From positions 2,170,001-2,234,000 of the forward strand of contig OZ244166.1 of the NCBI GenBank assembly GCA_965216445.1: a DNA stretch of 64,000 bases. The letters are read 5' to 3'. Positions 1 through 8,989 of the stretch are shown piece by piece. Numbering within the stretch: position 1 is the first letter of the stretch; every line of letters starts with the position of its first letter. The translations under genes and the position numbers were made by a program. This DNA comes from MA-ANB-1 sp965216445 (GTDB taxonomy: Bacteria; Actinomycetota; Acidimicrobiia; Spongiisociales; ZC4RG35). Below the pieces are notes generated by a model that did not search any database, was not told the origin of the DNA, and saw nothing but the letters and a program-made list of their open reading frames with translations.

Positions 1-510
1 ACCTACTCGAGGGTGGGTGAGGAGCAGTCCGACTTCGTTGAACGGTGTCGCGAAGTGGCTTCTGAGGCCGCAGATGCAGAGCTGGCGAAACTCAAAGACA
101 AGTATGAAACGCGGATCAACAGGGTCAAAGACCAGATCGCCAAAGCCGAGAACCGCGTGTTCGAACTGGACTCCAAGGCCCAAGCCTCAAAGCAGGAGGA
201 ACTCCTCACCGGAGTAGGTGACTTGCTTGGTGGCCTTCTGGGCGGGAGAAAGTCATCCACGACGCTGAGCAAGGCTGCATCACGCCGGAAGTCGACCAGA
301 AATGCCGAAGCCCGGGCCGATGCTGCCGCACTTGCCCTCGAAGACAAGCGAGAAGACTTGCTCGAACTCGAGGCGGAACTGGAAGACGATGTGATCGAGA
401 TCACAGACAAGTACGACGACTATGCATCCGACATCGAATCTATGGAAGTTGGACTCGAAGCAGCAGACGTCCGTGTCGCCGAGTTGAAGGCAGTCTGGAT
501 ACCCGTCTAG
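1..510 (+). CDS. C-terminal part of an ATP-binding protein with coiled coil (partial)
   Basis: The reading frame is open from the first base, so the true start lies outside the window. The visible 169 residues are rich in Lys, Glu, Ala and Arg and predict two long coiled-coil stretches (about residues 5-60 and 90-155) separated by a Gly-rich turn (GDLLGGLLGGRKSS). In actinobacterial DUF87/HerA-like ATPases a very similar tail, coiled coil then a GLLGGR-type turn then coiled coil, follows the ATPase core; that is recalled family knowledge, and the ATPase motifs themselves are not in view. It converges with the CBS-domain gene, 26 bp away. Confidence 0.5.
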   Translation, partial: TYSRVGEEQSDFVERCREVASEAADAELAKLKDKYETRINRVKDQIAKAENRVFELDSKAQASKQEELLTGVGDLLGGLLGGRKSSTTLSKAASRRKSTRNAEARADAAALALEDKREDLLELEAELEDDVIEITDKYDDYASDIESMEVGLEAADVRVAELKAVWIPV

Positions 511-536
511 AACTCTCCCTCCAAATGTGGAGCGGG

Positions 537-914
537 CTAGACAGAATCGACGAGAGCGACGAGAAGATCGCGTATCGAGACCACGCCGAGTAGCTCACCG
601 GCATCGTCCATGACCGGGAGGTGTCGGTAGCCCGACTCACCGATCCATGCGGCTGCATCCCAAACGTCGAGATCGGGATCGAACGTATCAGGATCGGCAC
701 TCATCACTTTGCTCACCGTGGTCGTTTCGAAATCCAGCCGCTCGGCAGCGGCCCGACGTAGGTCGCGCTCTGTAACTAGCCCGATTAGATCGAACCCGTC
801 GACTACGGCCAGAGAGCCGTGGTCTTCGGCGTTCATGGCGACGGCTGCGTCAGTCAGCGTCGTGTCAGGACCACAGAGGTGAGCAGCCCCACTGACCAAG
901 TCTCTCAGGTTCAT
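537..914 (-). CDS. Two-CBS-domain protein
   Basis: A 125-residue stand-alone CBS pair. Two repeats of the CBS fold are visible, the first around residues 5-60 (DTTLTDAAVAMNAEDHGSLAVVDG, LIGLVTERDLRRA) and the second around 65-122 (VSKVMSADPDTFDPD, YRHLPVMDDAGELLGVVSIRDLL). Such pairs bind adenosyl nucleotides and sense energy state or regulate partner proteins; no catalytic domain is attached here. The gene lies 47 bp downstream of the sigma-factor gene on the same strand and is probably co-transcribed with it. Confidence 0.85.
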   Translation of the reverse strand: MNLRDLVSGAAHLCGPDTTLTDAAVAMNAEDHGSLAVVDGFDLIGLVTERDLRRAAAERLDFETTTVSKVMSADPDTFDPDLDVWDAAAWIGESGYRHLPVMDDAGELLGVVSIRDLLVALVDSV

Positions 915-961
915 TGGTAGTCAGGGTAGACCGATTTCGAGGCGTACTCCGCCTCGGCGAT

Positions 962-1951
962 TCAGACGAGGTCGGCTTCCCTGATCCCGAACGAGGGGTG
1001 GCGGAGACGACACAGAGCGAGCTTCTCCAACTGACGAATCCGCTCCCGGGTCAGATTGAACTCGTCGCCAATCTCCTCGAGAGTCCGTGGAACACCGTCG
1101 TAGAAACCGTAGCGGAGAGCGAGGATGCGCCCTTCGCGATCTGGCAGTCTGTCGATGGAAACTCGGAGCGAATTAGCCACGTCCATCTCTTCGGTCATCT
1201 GGACAGGGTCGGCGGCGTCTTCGTCTTCGATGAAGTCGCCAAGCTGTGCACCATCCTCGCCAATCGGCTGTTCCAGCGAGACCGTGTCGGCAACGCTCAG
1301 TGCGAGCTCGACCTTGTCCGCTGTTACACCGGCCTCTTCTGCGATCTCTTCGGGACGTGGGTCCCTGCCCAATTCGGCCTTCAATGAGGCCTGAGCCGCT
1401 CGGACGGCAGCCAACGTGTCGTGCAAGTGGACAGGAATCCGGACTGTTCGCGACTTGTCGGCGATGGCACGTGTGATGGCCTGTCGTATCCACCATGTGG
1501 CGTAGGTGGAGAACTTGAAGCCCTTGCGCCAGTCGAACTTCTCGACGGCACGGATAAGGCCGAGGTTCCCTTCCTGGATGAGATCGAGGAAGTCGATTCC
1601 TGATGTGTTCGCATAACGACGGGCGTTGGCCACGACTAGCCGGAGGTTCGCTGTCAGGAAGTCGTCTTTGGCCTGTGCACCCTTGCGCATGATGCGACGA
1701 AGCTCCATCTCCTCACGCTTGCCGCTGAAGTTGCCCTCTTCGAGTTTCTCCGCGGCCTCTTCGCCGGCTTCGATCTTTTGCGCCAGTTCGACCTCGAGTT
1801 CCGCAGTGAGAAGGTCGTATTCACCGATCGCGGTGAGGTATTGCGAAACCAGGTCCGTCGTGAGACGTCCACGCTCGTCTGTGAGCTTCGAGTGAAGCCG
1901 AATTCGGCGGGGCTTTTCAGTTTCGTTTTTGCGCGTATCAGTGGCAGCCAT
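962..1951 (-). CDS. Sigma-70 family RNA polymerase sigma factor (RpoD/SigB-like)
   Basis: A 329-residue sigma factor with regions 1.2 to 4. Region 1.2 is seen at LVSQYLTAIGEYDLLT, region 2.1-2.4 at LRLVVANARRYA, then LDLIQEGNLGLIRAVEKFD and FSTYATWWIRQAITRAI (core binding and -10 recognition), region 3 at RIPVHLHD to about residue 240, and region 4.2 at TLEEIGDEFNLTRERIRQLE (-35 recognition helix-turn-helix). The long region 1.1 of primary sigma factors is missing, which fits a group 2 (SigB/HrdB-like) or compact primary factor. A GGAGG-like ribosome site lies about 11 bases before the ATG. Confidence 0.92.
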   Translation of the reverse strand: MAATDTRKNETEKPRRIRLHSKLTDERGRLTTDLVSQYLTAIGEYDLLTAELEVELAQKIEAGEEAAEKLEEGNFSGKREEMELRRIMRKGAQAKDDFLTANLRLVVANARRYANTSGIDFLDLIQEGNLGLIRAVEKFDWRKGFKFSTYATWWIRQAITRAIADKSRTVRIPVHLHDTLAAVRAAQASLKAELGRDPRPEEIAEEAGVTADKVELALSVADTVSLEQPIGEDGAQLGDFIEDEDAADPVQMTEEMDVANSLRVSIDRLPDREGRILALRYGFYDGVPRTLEEIGDEFNLTRERIRQLEKLALCRLRHPSFGIREADLV

Positions 1952-2133
1952 CTAAATCCAAGTCCTCCGTGGGGGTGCGGTCGGGTAAATCACCGGGGCC
2001 TCCCACTATGACACAAGAAGCTCACTTTGTGAACCCCTAAATCTTATATTCTGATTAGACCTTTCCACATGTCGATTTGGTTTCAAGAATCTGGTTTCGA
2101 CCTTGAAAAGACCGTCTATGTGGTATTCAACAC

Positions 2134-2493
2134 TCACGGTTCGTCGATTGTTCCGACCCGACCCCCCGTCTGGCTGCGAGCCAGGGAGAAAACCGACAGC
2201 ACGGCGGCCAACAAGTACAACAATCCGACGCTGAACACAGACAGCACACCCAGCACGAAAAAGGCAGCGAAGGCACCCCACATCATGCGGCGCCCTGTAC
2301 GTGGCGTCATTCTGTCCGCAAACCAGGCGGAAATCGCCGCACCGATCATCACCGCCAGCCAAATTGACGCGATCAGCACGTCGTCTGCCTCCGCCGATCC
2401 GACCACGACTACCAGGTAGATCAAAGAGGCGACCATTCCCATGACGCCGGCCGCCCGGCTGGCCCACGCAATCAGTGGTGGTTTGGACATCAC
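2134..2493 (-). CDS. Small integral membrane protein
   Basis: A 119-residue protein with four predicted membrane helices, about residues 5-30, 38-60, 70-90 and 90-108, and a basic loop (DRMTPRTGRR) between helices 2 and 3. I do not recognise a named family. It follows the PspA gene by 34 bp on the same strand and the secreted TPM-like gene lies before that, so it probably belongs to a three-gene envelope operon. A membrane partner of PspA is a reasonable guess but is not shown by the sequence. Confidence 0.6.
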   Translation of the reverse strand: MMSKPPLIAWASRAAGVMGMVASLIYLVVVVGSAEADDVLIASIWLAVMIGAAISAWFADRMTPRTGRRMMWGAFAAFFVLGVLSVFSVGLLYLLAAVLSVFSLARSQTGGRVGTIDEP

Positions 2494-2527
2494 CGTCTAG
2501 CCCACCGAGTGGGACTGAAGAGTGGCG

Positions 2528-3238
2528 TCAGAGTCCCAGTTCAGCTTTCAGCTCGTTGAGTTTTTCGTCGGCCTGGGCCATATCGATCTCCTGGCGCAGC
2601 TCCGCCTCCGCCCCCTCAGGAGTCACCTCGTGAAGTTCCGCTTTGGCCATTGCCTCAGACTTGCGCTGTTCGATCTTCTCCTCAACCTCATCGAGGCTGG
2701 GCACGGCGTCATCGACGCTCGCTGACATATTCGAGACCGCTTCGTTGACTGTCTCCTGCATCTTGGCCTGCTCCAGAGTGCCGAGGAGTTCCATTCGCTT
2801 TGCCGACAGCTCCTGAACCCGCATTGCATTGGCCTGAACGGCTTCTTTTGCCTGATCTGCCTGACCAATAGCTGCCTCGAATTGGGACTTGAGTGACGAC
2901 AAATTGTTCTCGGACGCCTGAAGCTTCATCGCTAGCGATTGAGCTGCCGATGTCCACTTGGCGACGCCGTCCTGATCGCCGGCTGCCTTCGCCTCTTCTG
3001 CCTTGAGGATCGCCTTCTTCGCCATCTCTCGCCCTTCGCCGACGTCTTCGGCGGCTTTTTCGATCTTCGACTCCAGCTGGGTCTTGTGAGCAATCACCTT
3101 CGCAGCCTGGTTTCTCAGTTCCTGATCCTTCTTCTTGGCCTTGTCGACGGCCATTTGTATCTGGATCTCGGGGTCCATCGCCTTTTCCGACGAAGACTTA
3201 AACCAGGATTTGATGTACTCAATCCACTTCTTCAACAT
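2528..3238 (-). CDS. PspA/IM30 family protein
   Basis: A 236-residue, almost wholly alpha-helical coiled-coil protein of the PspA/Vipp1 type. The start MLKKWIEYIKSWFKSSSEKAMDPE gives the amphipathic helix that precedes the family's first long hairpin; long heptad stretches (about residues 28-110 and 115-175) follow, then a C-terminal helix with EVEEKIEQRKSEAMAKAEL. PspA proteins line damaged cytoplasmic membrane and preserve proton motive force. It sits between a secreted TPM-like gene (69 bp upstream) and a small membrane protein gene (34 bp downstream), all on the minus strand. Confidence 0.88.
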   Translation of the reverse strand: MLKKWIEYIKSWFKSSSEKAMDPEIQIQMAVDKAKKKDQELRNQAAKVIAHKTQLESKIEKAAEDVGEGREMAKKAILKAEEAKAAGDQDGVAKWTSAAQSLAMKLQASENNLSSLKSQFEAAIGQADQAKEAVQANAMRVQELSAKRMELLGTLEQAKMQETVNEAVSNMSASVDDAVPSLDEVEEKIEQRKSEAMAKAELHEVTPEGAEAELRQEIDMAQADEKLNELKAELGL

Positions 3239-3307
3239 CCGATGTTTCTCCTTATCGAAACAATTGCGAATCGCATTCTAAGCGTCACCGGTACCAGCCG
3301 AATCCGG

Positions 3308-4435
3308 CTAGCCCCGACGACGTCCGCCACCCCGTATCCGCCCACCGCCGCCACGACTTCGCGATGTACCTCCAAACCCTCCCCCGGATGATGAAGGTCC
3401 GCGTCCCCAAGTGTCGTTGCGCCCCCGTCCACCACCCATGCCCTGGGCTGCCAGGATTGCCAAAAGGATGCTCCCAAGATCCGGACCGGCCGGGGAGCTT
3501 TGCCGCTGAGGGCGGCGCTGAAAATCCGGCCGCGACCCGGAAGATGACGTCTTGGGTCGTGATTCAGCCGGCGAAGGTTCCAGTTTCGGTTTTTCGGGCT
3601 TGGGTGGAGCCTTCTTTCCATCGAGCAGCGCCTCAGCAACGTCGAGCTCCCAAATCGCGAAATCGAGTCGGTACGTCACGTCAAGCAACTCTTGCGGGGT
3701 GTTCGCATTTCCGATGGAATCGACCAACTCGGCGTACGTCGCCGACGCGCTTTTGTAGTGCTGCCTTATCGCGTCGTTTTCGGCCAATCTCACTTCCTCT
3801 TCCATGTCCAGGATGTCGTTGGCGATGTCGTCCAACTTCTTCTGAGCGGCGGTGTGGAACTCTTGGAGGCGAGCCTGAGTGGCCGATCGTGATGTCGCGT
3901 TGGACCGACTTCTCAAGAAGAAGTAGAGCAGGACAAGCCCTCCGCCGATAACCAGAACCCACATCAGGCCCGAGCCACCACCGGCTGTGCCCGATCCACC
4001 CTCGTCCGAGCCCGAACCTGCTCCAGCACCCGAATCCACCAACGATTCGGCGAAGCGACTGACGGCAGCATCATCCGACGAGGCAGCCAAGGCCGCTTCG
4101 GTGGCCGCATCGAGCTCTACTTGTGACCAGGTTTCGCCGTCGGAGGCCCATCCGATGGTTTCCGGTGCCACAACCAGCACGGTCCCGCGCCCCAGATCAT
4201 CAAGCACGGCGTCGGCAAAGAAAGTTGCACCGCTCACGGGTTCGTCGGCAAGGACCACAACAAACAGCTGGCCTCCGTCGAAACTTGCGTCGGCGACTGC
4301 TTCTCCGGCAACTTCGTCCGTCGCTTGCGCGCCAGCCTCGATGTAAAAGCCCTGGGACTCCAGGTCTGACAGGGTGTCGGCAGGAGAGGCTGCAACCAGG
4401 GTCAACGCAGCGAGCAAGAAGAGCAATCGCTTCAT
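3308..4435 (-). CDS. Secreted/membrane-anchored TPM-like protein with Gly/Ser/Arg-rich tail
   Basis: A 375-residue protein. Residues 1-20 form a signal peptide (MKRLLFLLAALTLVAAS), residues about 25-140 look like the alpha/beta TPM-type extracytoplasmic domain, a Gly/Ser linker leads to one membrane helix (LMWVLVIGGGLVLLYFFL), and a cytoplasmic coiled-coil segment with AENDAIRQHYKSASATYAELV is followed by a Pro/Lys-rich and then Gly/Arg-rich tail. An upstream ATG at 4483 would add 16 hydrophilic residues before the signal peptide, so the start at 4435 is preferred. First gene of the PspA operon. TPM or DUF6676-like assignment is from general resemblance only. Confidence 0.6.
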   Translation of the reverse strand: MKRLLFLLAALTLVAASPADTLSDLESQGFYIEAGAQATDEVAGEAVADASFDGGQLFVVVLADEPVSGATFFADAVLDDLGRGTVLVVAPETIGWASDGETWSQVELDAATEAALAASSDDAAVSRFAESLVDSGAGAGSGSDEGGSGTAGGGSGLMWVLVIGGGLVLLYFFLRSRSNATSRSATQARLQEFHTAAQKKLDDIANDILDMEEEVRLAENDAIRQHYKSASATYAELVDSIGNANTPQELLDVTYRLDFAIWELDVAEALLDGKKAPPKPEKPKLEPSPAESRPKTSSSGSRPDFQRRPQRQSSPAGPDLGSILLAILAAQGMGGGRGRNDTWGRGPSSSGGGFGGTSRSRGGGGRIRGGGRRRG

Positions 4436-4504
4436 AGGCAGAGGGTAACTGTGTTGAGGATACGTCCAATCGACCGTCGGCAACGCTTGTTGATCGGGAC
4501 TCAG

Positions 4505-5338
4505 CTACACGGGTCTCAGGACATGGGGTTGATACACGCGGACCCCGTCGTCAGTAACGATCCTACCGACCCCTGGCATTGGGTAGTGACCAGCCACAAA
4601 AGTCGTCTCCGTGTCTCTTAAAGACTCGAACACCCGATCCCTCGTGGTCCCAGCGGCGCCGGGGTCGTTGTCCACCGGTAACGACCAATGTGGGTGCTCA
4701 ACTTGAAACGGATGATTCGAAACATCGCCACCGATCAGTGTCCTGGTCCCATCTGACATCACACTCACCGTCAGATGCCCAGGGGTGTGCCCAAAAGACT
4801 CGACCGCCGTAACCCCGGGAATCACCTCAGTGTCGCTCGCGATCAACTCGACGCGGTCCGAGTCAATAAACGGTTGGACCACGTCCCGTGCTGCCTTGCC
4901 CGCATCAGAGTCGACCGTCGACCAGTGCGCCCACTCCTTTTCGTGGAAGATGTGCCGGGCATTCGGAAAAACCGGCGTGCCGTCGGACCCACGACTCCCA
5001 CCTATGTGGTCGTAGTGCATGTGTGAGTAGATGACCGTCTGGACACTCTCCCGACTCACACCGAGTTGGTCCAGAGCCGACGGCATCAATCCGGTAACAA
5101 ACCCGTCTGGTGCGTTCGCAGGTGGGTTCCCCATTCCCGCGTCGACCATCACCGTTCGATCGCCGTTGGTGATCAGGTAGCACCCGAAATTCAGACGAAC
5201 CTTTCCTTCCTCGTCCCGGGGATGGAACCGCCAATCGTATTCAGTTGCTTCCTCGTGATATGTGTCCGGATCACGCCAGTAATACCCGTCCTCAATGACA
5301 AAGAGTGAATATGAACCGCAGTTGAGTTTCCAGGTCAT
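4505..5338 (-). CDS. MBL-fold metallo-hydrolase (lactonase-like)
   Basis: A 277-residue metallo-beta-lactamase fold enzyme. The metal-binding motif HMHYDHIGG (HxHxDH) is seen at about residue 107, a further His at FHEKEWAHW, the His of GHTPGHLTV at about 183, the bridging Asp in LIGGDVSNH, and a C-terminal VAGHYPMPGVG. The order and length match the N-acyl homoserine lactonase/hydrolase branch of the superfamily. No signal peptide, so probably cytoplasmic. Substrate cannot be read from sequence. It lies between the TPM-like gene and a SixA-like phosphatase, all on the same strand but with separate gaps. Confidence 0.85.
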   Translation of the reverse strand: MTWKLNCGSYSLFVIEDGYYWRDPDTYHEEATEYDWRFHPRDEEGKVRLNFGCYLITNGDRTVMVDAGMGNPPANAPDGFVTGLMPSALDQLGVSRESVQTVIYSHMHYDHIGGSRGSDGTPVFPNARHIFHEKEWAHWSTVDSDAGKAARDVVQPFIDSDRVELIASDTEVIPGVTAVESFGHTPGHLTVSVMSDGTRTLIGGDVSNHPFQVEHPHWSLPVDNDPGAAGTTRDRVFESLRDTETTFVAGHYPMPGVGRIVTDDGVRVYQPHVLRPV

Positions 5339-5395
5339 GGAGGGACAATACTCCCGATCGTTTAGGCGCCCCGTTCCGCTGGATAACTACCTGCG

Positions 5396-5905
5396 CTAGC
5401 CCATATCCCACTCGGAGCCGAAGAGCATTCGCGGTTGGAGCAGGTATTGAAGCACTCCTCGACCTGGCTCAATCGCATTCATCGACTGATTGTGGAATTC
5501 GATTCCCGCAACAGCGGCGGTCTTCATTTCTGCGCGGGCACCAGTGAGGAGCGCGACCAGCCCGGACCAGGTCGGCTGATGACCGACAATCATTACTCTT
5601 CCCTCTTTTCCGCCGTGGTCCCTGACGGCACTGAGAATATCGCCATGACCGCCCCCATAGAGACGCCCATCTTGGACGATGTCACAGCCCCAGTTCCCCG
5701 CTTCGGCAGCCAGTACCGCGGTACGGATGGCACGGGTGGCGGTAGAACTGATGACAAGGTCGGGGACCCGGTCTGCCGAGGCAAGGAAGCGGCCAACGAT
5801 CCTCGCACTCCTCACTCCCCGGTTCGCCAGTGGGCGTTCGTGGTCCGACCCGTGAGGTGCATCCCAGTCGGATTTGGCATGTCTCATCACCATAAGCTGG
5901 CTCAT
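5396..5905 (-). CDS. SixA-type histidine phosphatase family protein
   Basis: A 169-residue member of the histidine phosphatase superfamily. The phosphohistidine loop is VMRHAKSDW (RHG-like motif with Ala in place of Gly, usual in the SixA branch), a second Arg is at STATRAIRTA, an acidic residue follows in the middle, and the second catalytic His is in MIVGHQPTW. SixA proteins remove phosphate from phosphohistidine in signalling or PTS proteins. The stop of an upstream membrane protein gene at 5908 is 2 bp from this start, so the two are likely translationally coupled. Confidence 0.85.
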   Translation of the reverse strand: MSQLMVMRHAKSDWDAPHGSDHERPLANRGVRSARIVGRFLASADRVPDLVISSTATRAIRTAVLAAEAGNWGCDIVQDGRLYGGGHGDILSAVRDHGGKEGRVMIVGHQPTWSGLVALLTGARAEMKTAAVAGIEFHNQSMNAIEPGRGVLQYLLQPRMLFGSEWDMG

Positions 5906-5907
5906 GA

Positions 5908-6339
5908 TCAGATGATCATCATCGTCAGGGTCAATATCCAGAGAAGGCTCTCGAGGTTTATGGCTCGGTTGAAACCCTTGGCCGCTCCGACAGCAAGAGG
6001 TGTATCGCCTTGCTCAACTGCAACCCGGAGTCTGTTCCATGCCGGACGTGCTACCAGGCCACCCACAAAGAACATGGCGAGAGCTGCGCCCGCGCCGGCA
6101 TATATCTGCCACCGCTCTGAGGTGAAACCGGTTGTCAGATACATAAGCCATGCCCCGGTGCCGAGCGTCAACAACCCTGAAGCAACTCCGAGCGTCTGAG
6201 CCCTGCTCATTCTCACCAAGAGCAAACTTGCGCTCTCCTGTTGACGAACCGACATTCGAACATCGCGGGGAATCAGCAGCTTGTGCCCGAACCACGCAGC
6301 TGCAACAAGGATGTGAAGAATCAGAACGGCATTCTGCAT
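5908..6339 (-). CDS. Four-helix integral membrane protein (CopD/DUF2269-like)
   Basis: A 143-residue hydrophobic protein with predicted membrane helices at about residues 3-22, 48-70, 80-100 and 125-142. The first helix contains ILHILVAAAWFGHKLL, the His- and Trp-bearing pattern common to CopD-like and DUF2269-like membrane proteins. A longer frame upstream has no membrane character and overlaps the divergent YyaL gene, so the ATG at 6339 is the likely start. Divergent from the gene at 6412 and coupled to the SixA-like gene downstream. Confidence 0.65.
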   Translation of the reverse strand: MQNAVLILHILVAAAWFGHKLLIPRDVRMSVRQQESASLLLVRMSRAQTLGVASGLLTLGTGAWLMYLTTGFTSERWQIYAGAGAALAMFFVGGLVARPAWNRLRVAVEQGDTPLAVGAAKGFNRAINLESLLWILTLTMMII

Positions 6340-6411
6340 ATGAGGATTGTTGCAGGTGCTGACCCAGCCAGGCCAGCAAAGTACACATCGGCGCCCCGCA
6401 CCTACCATCGG

Positions 6412-8394
6412 ATGATGCCCAATCGTCTGGCATCCGCCACATCCCCTTACTTGCTGCAACATCAAGACAACCCCGTCGACTGGTGGGAATGGTCTGATGA
6501 GGCGTTCGACGAAGCCAAGAAGCGCGACGTTCCGGTACTGCTCAGTGTCGGCTACTCGGCGTGCCACTGGTGCCACGTGATGGCCCACGAATCGTTCGAG
6601 GACCCGGAGACCGCAGCTGAGATGAACCGTCGCTTCGTCAACGTCAAGGTCGACCGCGAGGAACGCCCGGATGTGGATTCGATCTACATGGAGGCTGTCC
6701 AAGCTATGACCGGTCGCGGAGGTTGGCCGATGACGGTGTGGCTCACACCGGATCGCCAACCGTTCTTCGCCGGAACCTACTTCCCCAAGGACCCCCATCA
6801 CGGGATGGCGAGTTTCCGACAGGTTCTAGAGGCGATCGATTCGGCCTGGCAATCCGAGCGGGCTTCGGTGGAAGAGCAGGCCGAGCGACTGGTGGCAGCC
6901 ATCACCAACGAGATACCCGGTGGTCGGCTACCCGATGTGGACGACCTGCAGCGGGCGGCACAACAGGTCATGGGCCAGTTCGACCGAACATTCGGCGGCT
7001 TTGGAGGGGCACCCAAGTTCCCACAGCAGCCCACGCTGGAATTCCTCCTTCGGTGGAGAGGCCAGGACCGGGCAAACAGAACGGCTCTGGACGAGGCATT
7101 GACTGTGACTTTGCATCGTATGGCGGATGGGGGTATCCACGATCACCTAGCCGGCGGCTTCTCCAGGTACTCAGTGGATCAGAAGTGGCTGGTGCCGCAC
7201 TTCGAGAAGATGCTCTATGACAACGCACAGCTGGCACGGATCTACCTATGGGCGGGTGTCGAGCTTGGCGAACCGAGGTTCGTCGAGGTAGCGCGGAGCG
7301 TCCTCTCCTATCTGGCGGACGACATGCGACACGCCAGCGGCGGTTTCTACTCAGCCGAGGACGCCGACTCTGACGGAGTGGAAGGCAAGTTCTACGTTTG
7401 GGACCTGAAAGAATTCGACCATCTCCTCGGCACCGACGCCAGCGAAGCAGCCAGATACTACGGAGTGACCGAAGAAGGCAATTTCGAAGGCAAGAACATC
7501 CTGCATCTGAAACCGGAAGACGCCTCACCTCCGAATCTGGACCGTATCAGAGCAACCCTTTTGACAGCCCGCGAGGAGCGGATCAGACCTGGCCTCGATG
7601 ACAAAGTGGTGACGGCCTGGAACGGTCTGGCCCTCAGGTCGTTTGCTGAAGCGGGTGCCACTCTCGATGACGAAGGCCTGCTCGCGGTTGCCCGGCAGAA
7701 CGCGCGCTTCCTGGTCGACACGATGATCATGAACGGTCTCGTGATGCGGTCCTGGCGAGAAGGGCGGCACTCCGGACCGGGCTTCCTCGACGACTACGCG
7801 GCGTTGGCCCTGGGACTCATCGCGCTCTATCAAGCGACCGGAGAGGTCGAATGGTTTGAGGTCAGCAAACAACTGGTCGCATCCTTCGATCAGTTCTCCC
7901 GTCCCGAAGGTGGCTACTACTCAACATCAGACGACCAGCCCGATCTGGTCAAACGCCCCGTCGAATTGACGGACAACCCCCAGCCATCGGGGAACGCTCT
8001 GGCCGCCGAAGCGAACCTGATGATGAGTCTCTTGACGGGCGAGCACCATTTCCGGGACAAAGCCGTCGATGCCCTTGCCGCAGTCGGCTCCCTGGCCGAG
8101 CGGTTCCCGTCAATGGTCGGCCATCATCTTGCCGTTACCGTTTCGGTCCGGGCCGGCACGAAGGAGGTGGCGATCGTCGGAGAGAACAGGACTCACCTCG
8201 TTCAATCGTTCTGGGAATCGTTCCGGCCGCATGCCGCGCTGGCCCATGCCGACTCGGCCAACCCGGATGTCCCGCTGTTGGCAGATCGGACTCCGGTTGA
8301 CGGAAAGGCGGCGGCTTATGTGTGTCAGGGATTCGTGTGTGACCTTCCCGTGACCGACTCCGGAGCTCTAAGGTCGGCGCTGAACCGGTCCTAG
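6412..8394 (+). CDS. DUF255/YyaL (spermatogenesis-associated 20-like) thioredoxin-domain protein
   Basis: A 660-residue protein of the conserved YyaL/SSP411 family. The N-terminal thioredoxin-like DUF255 domain begins at NRLASATSPYLLQH, continues DNPVDWWEW, and carries the hallmark SACHWCHVMAHESFED with a CxxC-type motif, then NVKVDREERPD and GGWPMTVWLTPD. The remaining two thirds form an alpha/alpha barrel (GGFGGAPKFPQQP, HFEKMLYDNAQL, RPGLDDKVVTAWNGLAL). Biochemical role is uncertain; an epimerase-like or redox function has been suggested for relatives. ATG codons lie at 6412 and 6415; upstream ORF sequence is non-homologous and overlaps the divergent gene. Confidence 0.9.
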   Translation: MMPNRLASATSPYLLQHQDNPVDWWEWSDEAFDEAKKRDVPVLLSVGYSACHWCHVMAHESFEDPETAAEMNRRFVNVKVDREERPDVDSIYMEAVQAMTGRGGWPMTVWLTPDRQPFFAGTYFPKDPHHGMASFRQVLEAIDSAWQSERASVEEQAERLVAAITNEIPGGRLPDVDDLQRAAQQVMGQFDRTFGGFGGAPKFPQQPTLEFLLRWRGQDRANRTALDEALTVTLHRMADGGIHDHLAGGFSRYSVDQKWLVPHFEKMLYDNAQLARIYLWAGVELGEPRFVEVARSVLSYLADDMRHASGGFYSAEDADSDGVEGKFYVWDLKEFDHLLGTDASEAARYYGVTEEGNFEGKNILHLKPEDASPPNLDRIRATLLTAREERIRPGLDDKVVTAWNGLALRSFAEAGATLDDEGLLAVARQNARFLVDTMIMNGLVMRSWREGRHSGPGFLDDYAALALGLIALYQATGEVEWFEVSKQLVASFDQFSRPEGGYYSTSDDQPDLVKRPVELTDNPQPSGNALAAEANLMMSLLTGEHHFRDKAVDALAAVGSLAERFPSMVGHHLAVTVSVRAGTKEVAIVGENRTHLVQSFWESFRPHAALAHADSANPDVPLLADRTPVDGKAAAYVCQGFVCDLPVTDSGALRSALNRS

Positions 8395-8428
8395 GAACAA
8401 CGGCAATCCAAAACCTGTTGCACTGAAC

Positions 8429-8914
8429 ATGCCAACAATGAGTTTGAACCACGCGGTCCTCTTTGTGACCGACGTAGCCCGCGCTGTTGATTTCTACACC
8501 GACGTTCTCGGTTTCAATTTGATGTCTGAGGAGCCGCGGATGAATGCCGCCTTCCTGACCGCGCCCGGATCCTCAAACCACCACGACCTGGGCCTCTTTG
8601 GAGGTTCTGCACCCAAGTCGTCGAGCCGCACCGCCGGGCTGTATCACCTTGCGTGGGAAGTCGAGGATGTCAGGGACATGCTCCACTATCGCGACAGCCT
8701 GCGAGCTGAGCGTGCGCTAACAGGACAGTCACATCACGGGGTCACGATCTCAATCTACGGCTTCGACCCCGATGGAAACGAGTTTGAGATCATGTGGACT
8801 CTGCCCCGCGAAGCATGGGGCGAATTTGCAGACAATGGTGTCGTAATGCCCCTCGACCTAGAGGCGGAGGTGGAACGCTGGGCCGAAAAGGCTGAGGGTC
8901 CGGCGCACAGCTGA
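8429..8914 (+). CDS. VOC superfamily (glyoxalase/dioxygenase fold) protein
   Basis: A 161-residue vicinal-oxygen-chelate protein. Two beta-alpha-beta-beta-beta modules are visible: LNHAVLFVTDVARAVDFYTDVLGFNL with the first metal His, GLYHLAWEVEDV with the second His, and FDPDGNEFEIMW with the third ligand Glu. This matches catechol dioxygenase/glyoxalase-like ring-cleavage relatives. The substrate cannot be assigned. It follows the YyaL-like gene by 34 bp on the same strand. Confidence 0.85.
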   Translation: MPTMSLNHAVLFVTDVARAVDFYTDVLGFNLMSEEPRMNAAFLTAPGSSNHHDLGLFGGSAPKSSSRTAGLYHLAWEVEDVRDMLHYRDSLRAERALTGQSHHGVTISIYGFDPDGNEFEIMWTLPREAWGEFADNGVVMPLDLEAEVERWAEKAEGPAHS

Positions 8915-8989
8915 CGGGGAAGCCTTCACAAGAGAGCCAAGTCCGGTTCTGCGAAAACTTCAAGCTCGCTTGAAGATATGATCCTTTGA

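Noticed and set aside
914..1387. 157-residue plus-strand ORF and other long frames over the sigma-factor gene
   Set aside because: They mirror the sigma-factor reading frame on the opposite strand and have no independent support.
6241..6411. 57-codon N-terminal extension of the YyaL-like protein
   Set aside because: It overlaps the divergent membrane protein gene and has no similarity to the family, whose members begin at the NRLxxxxSPYLxQH motif.
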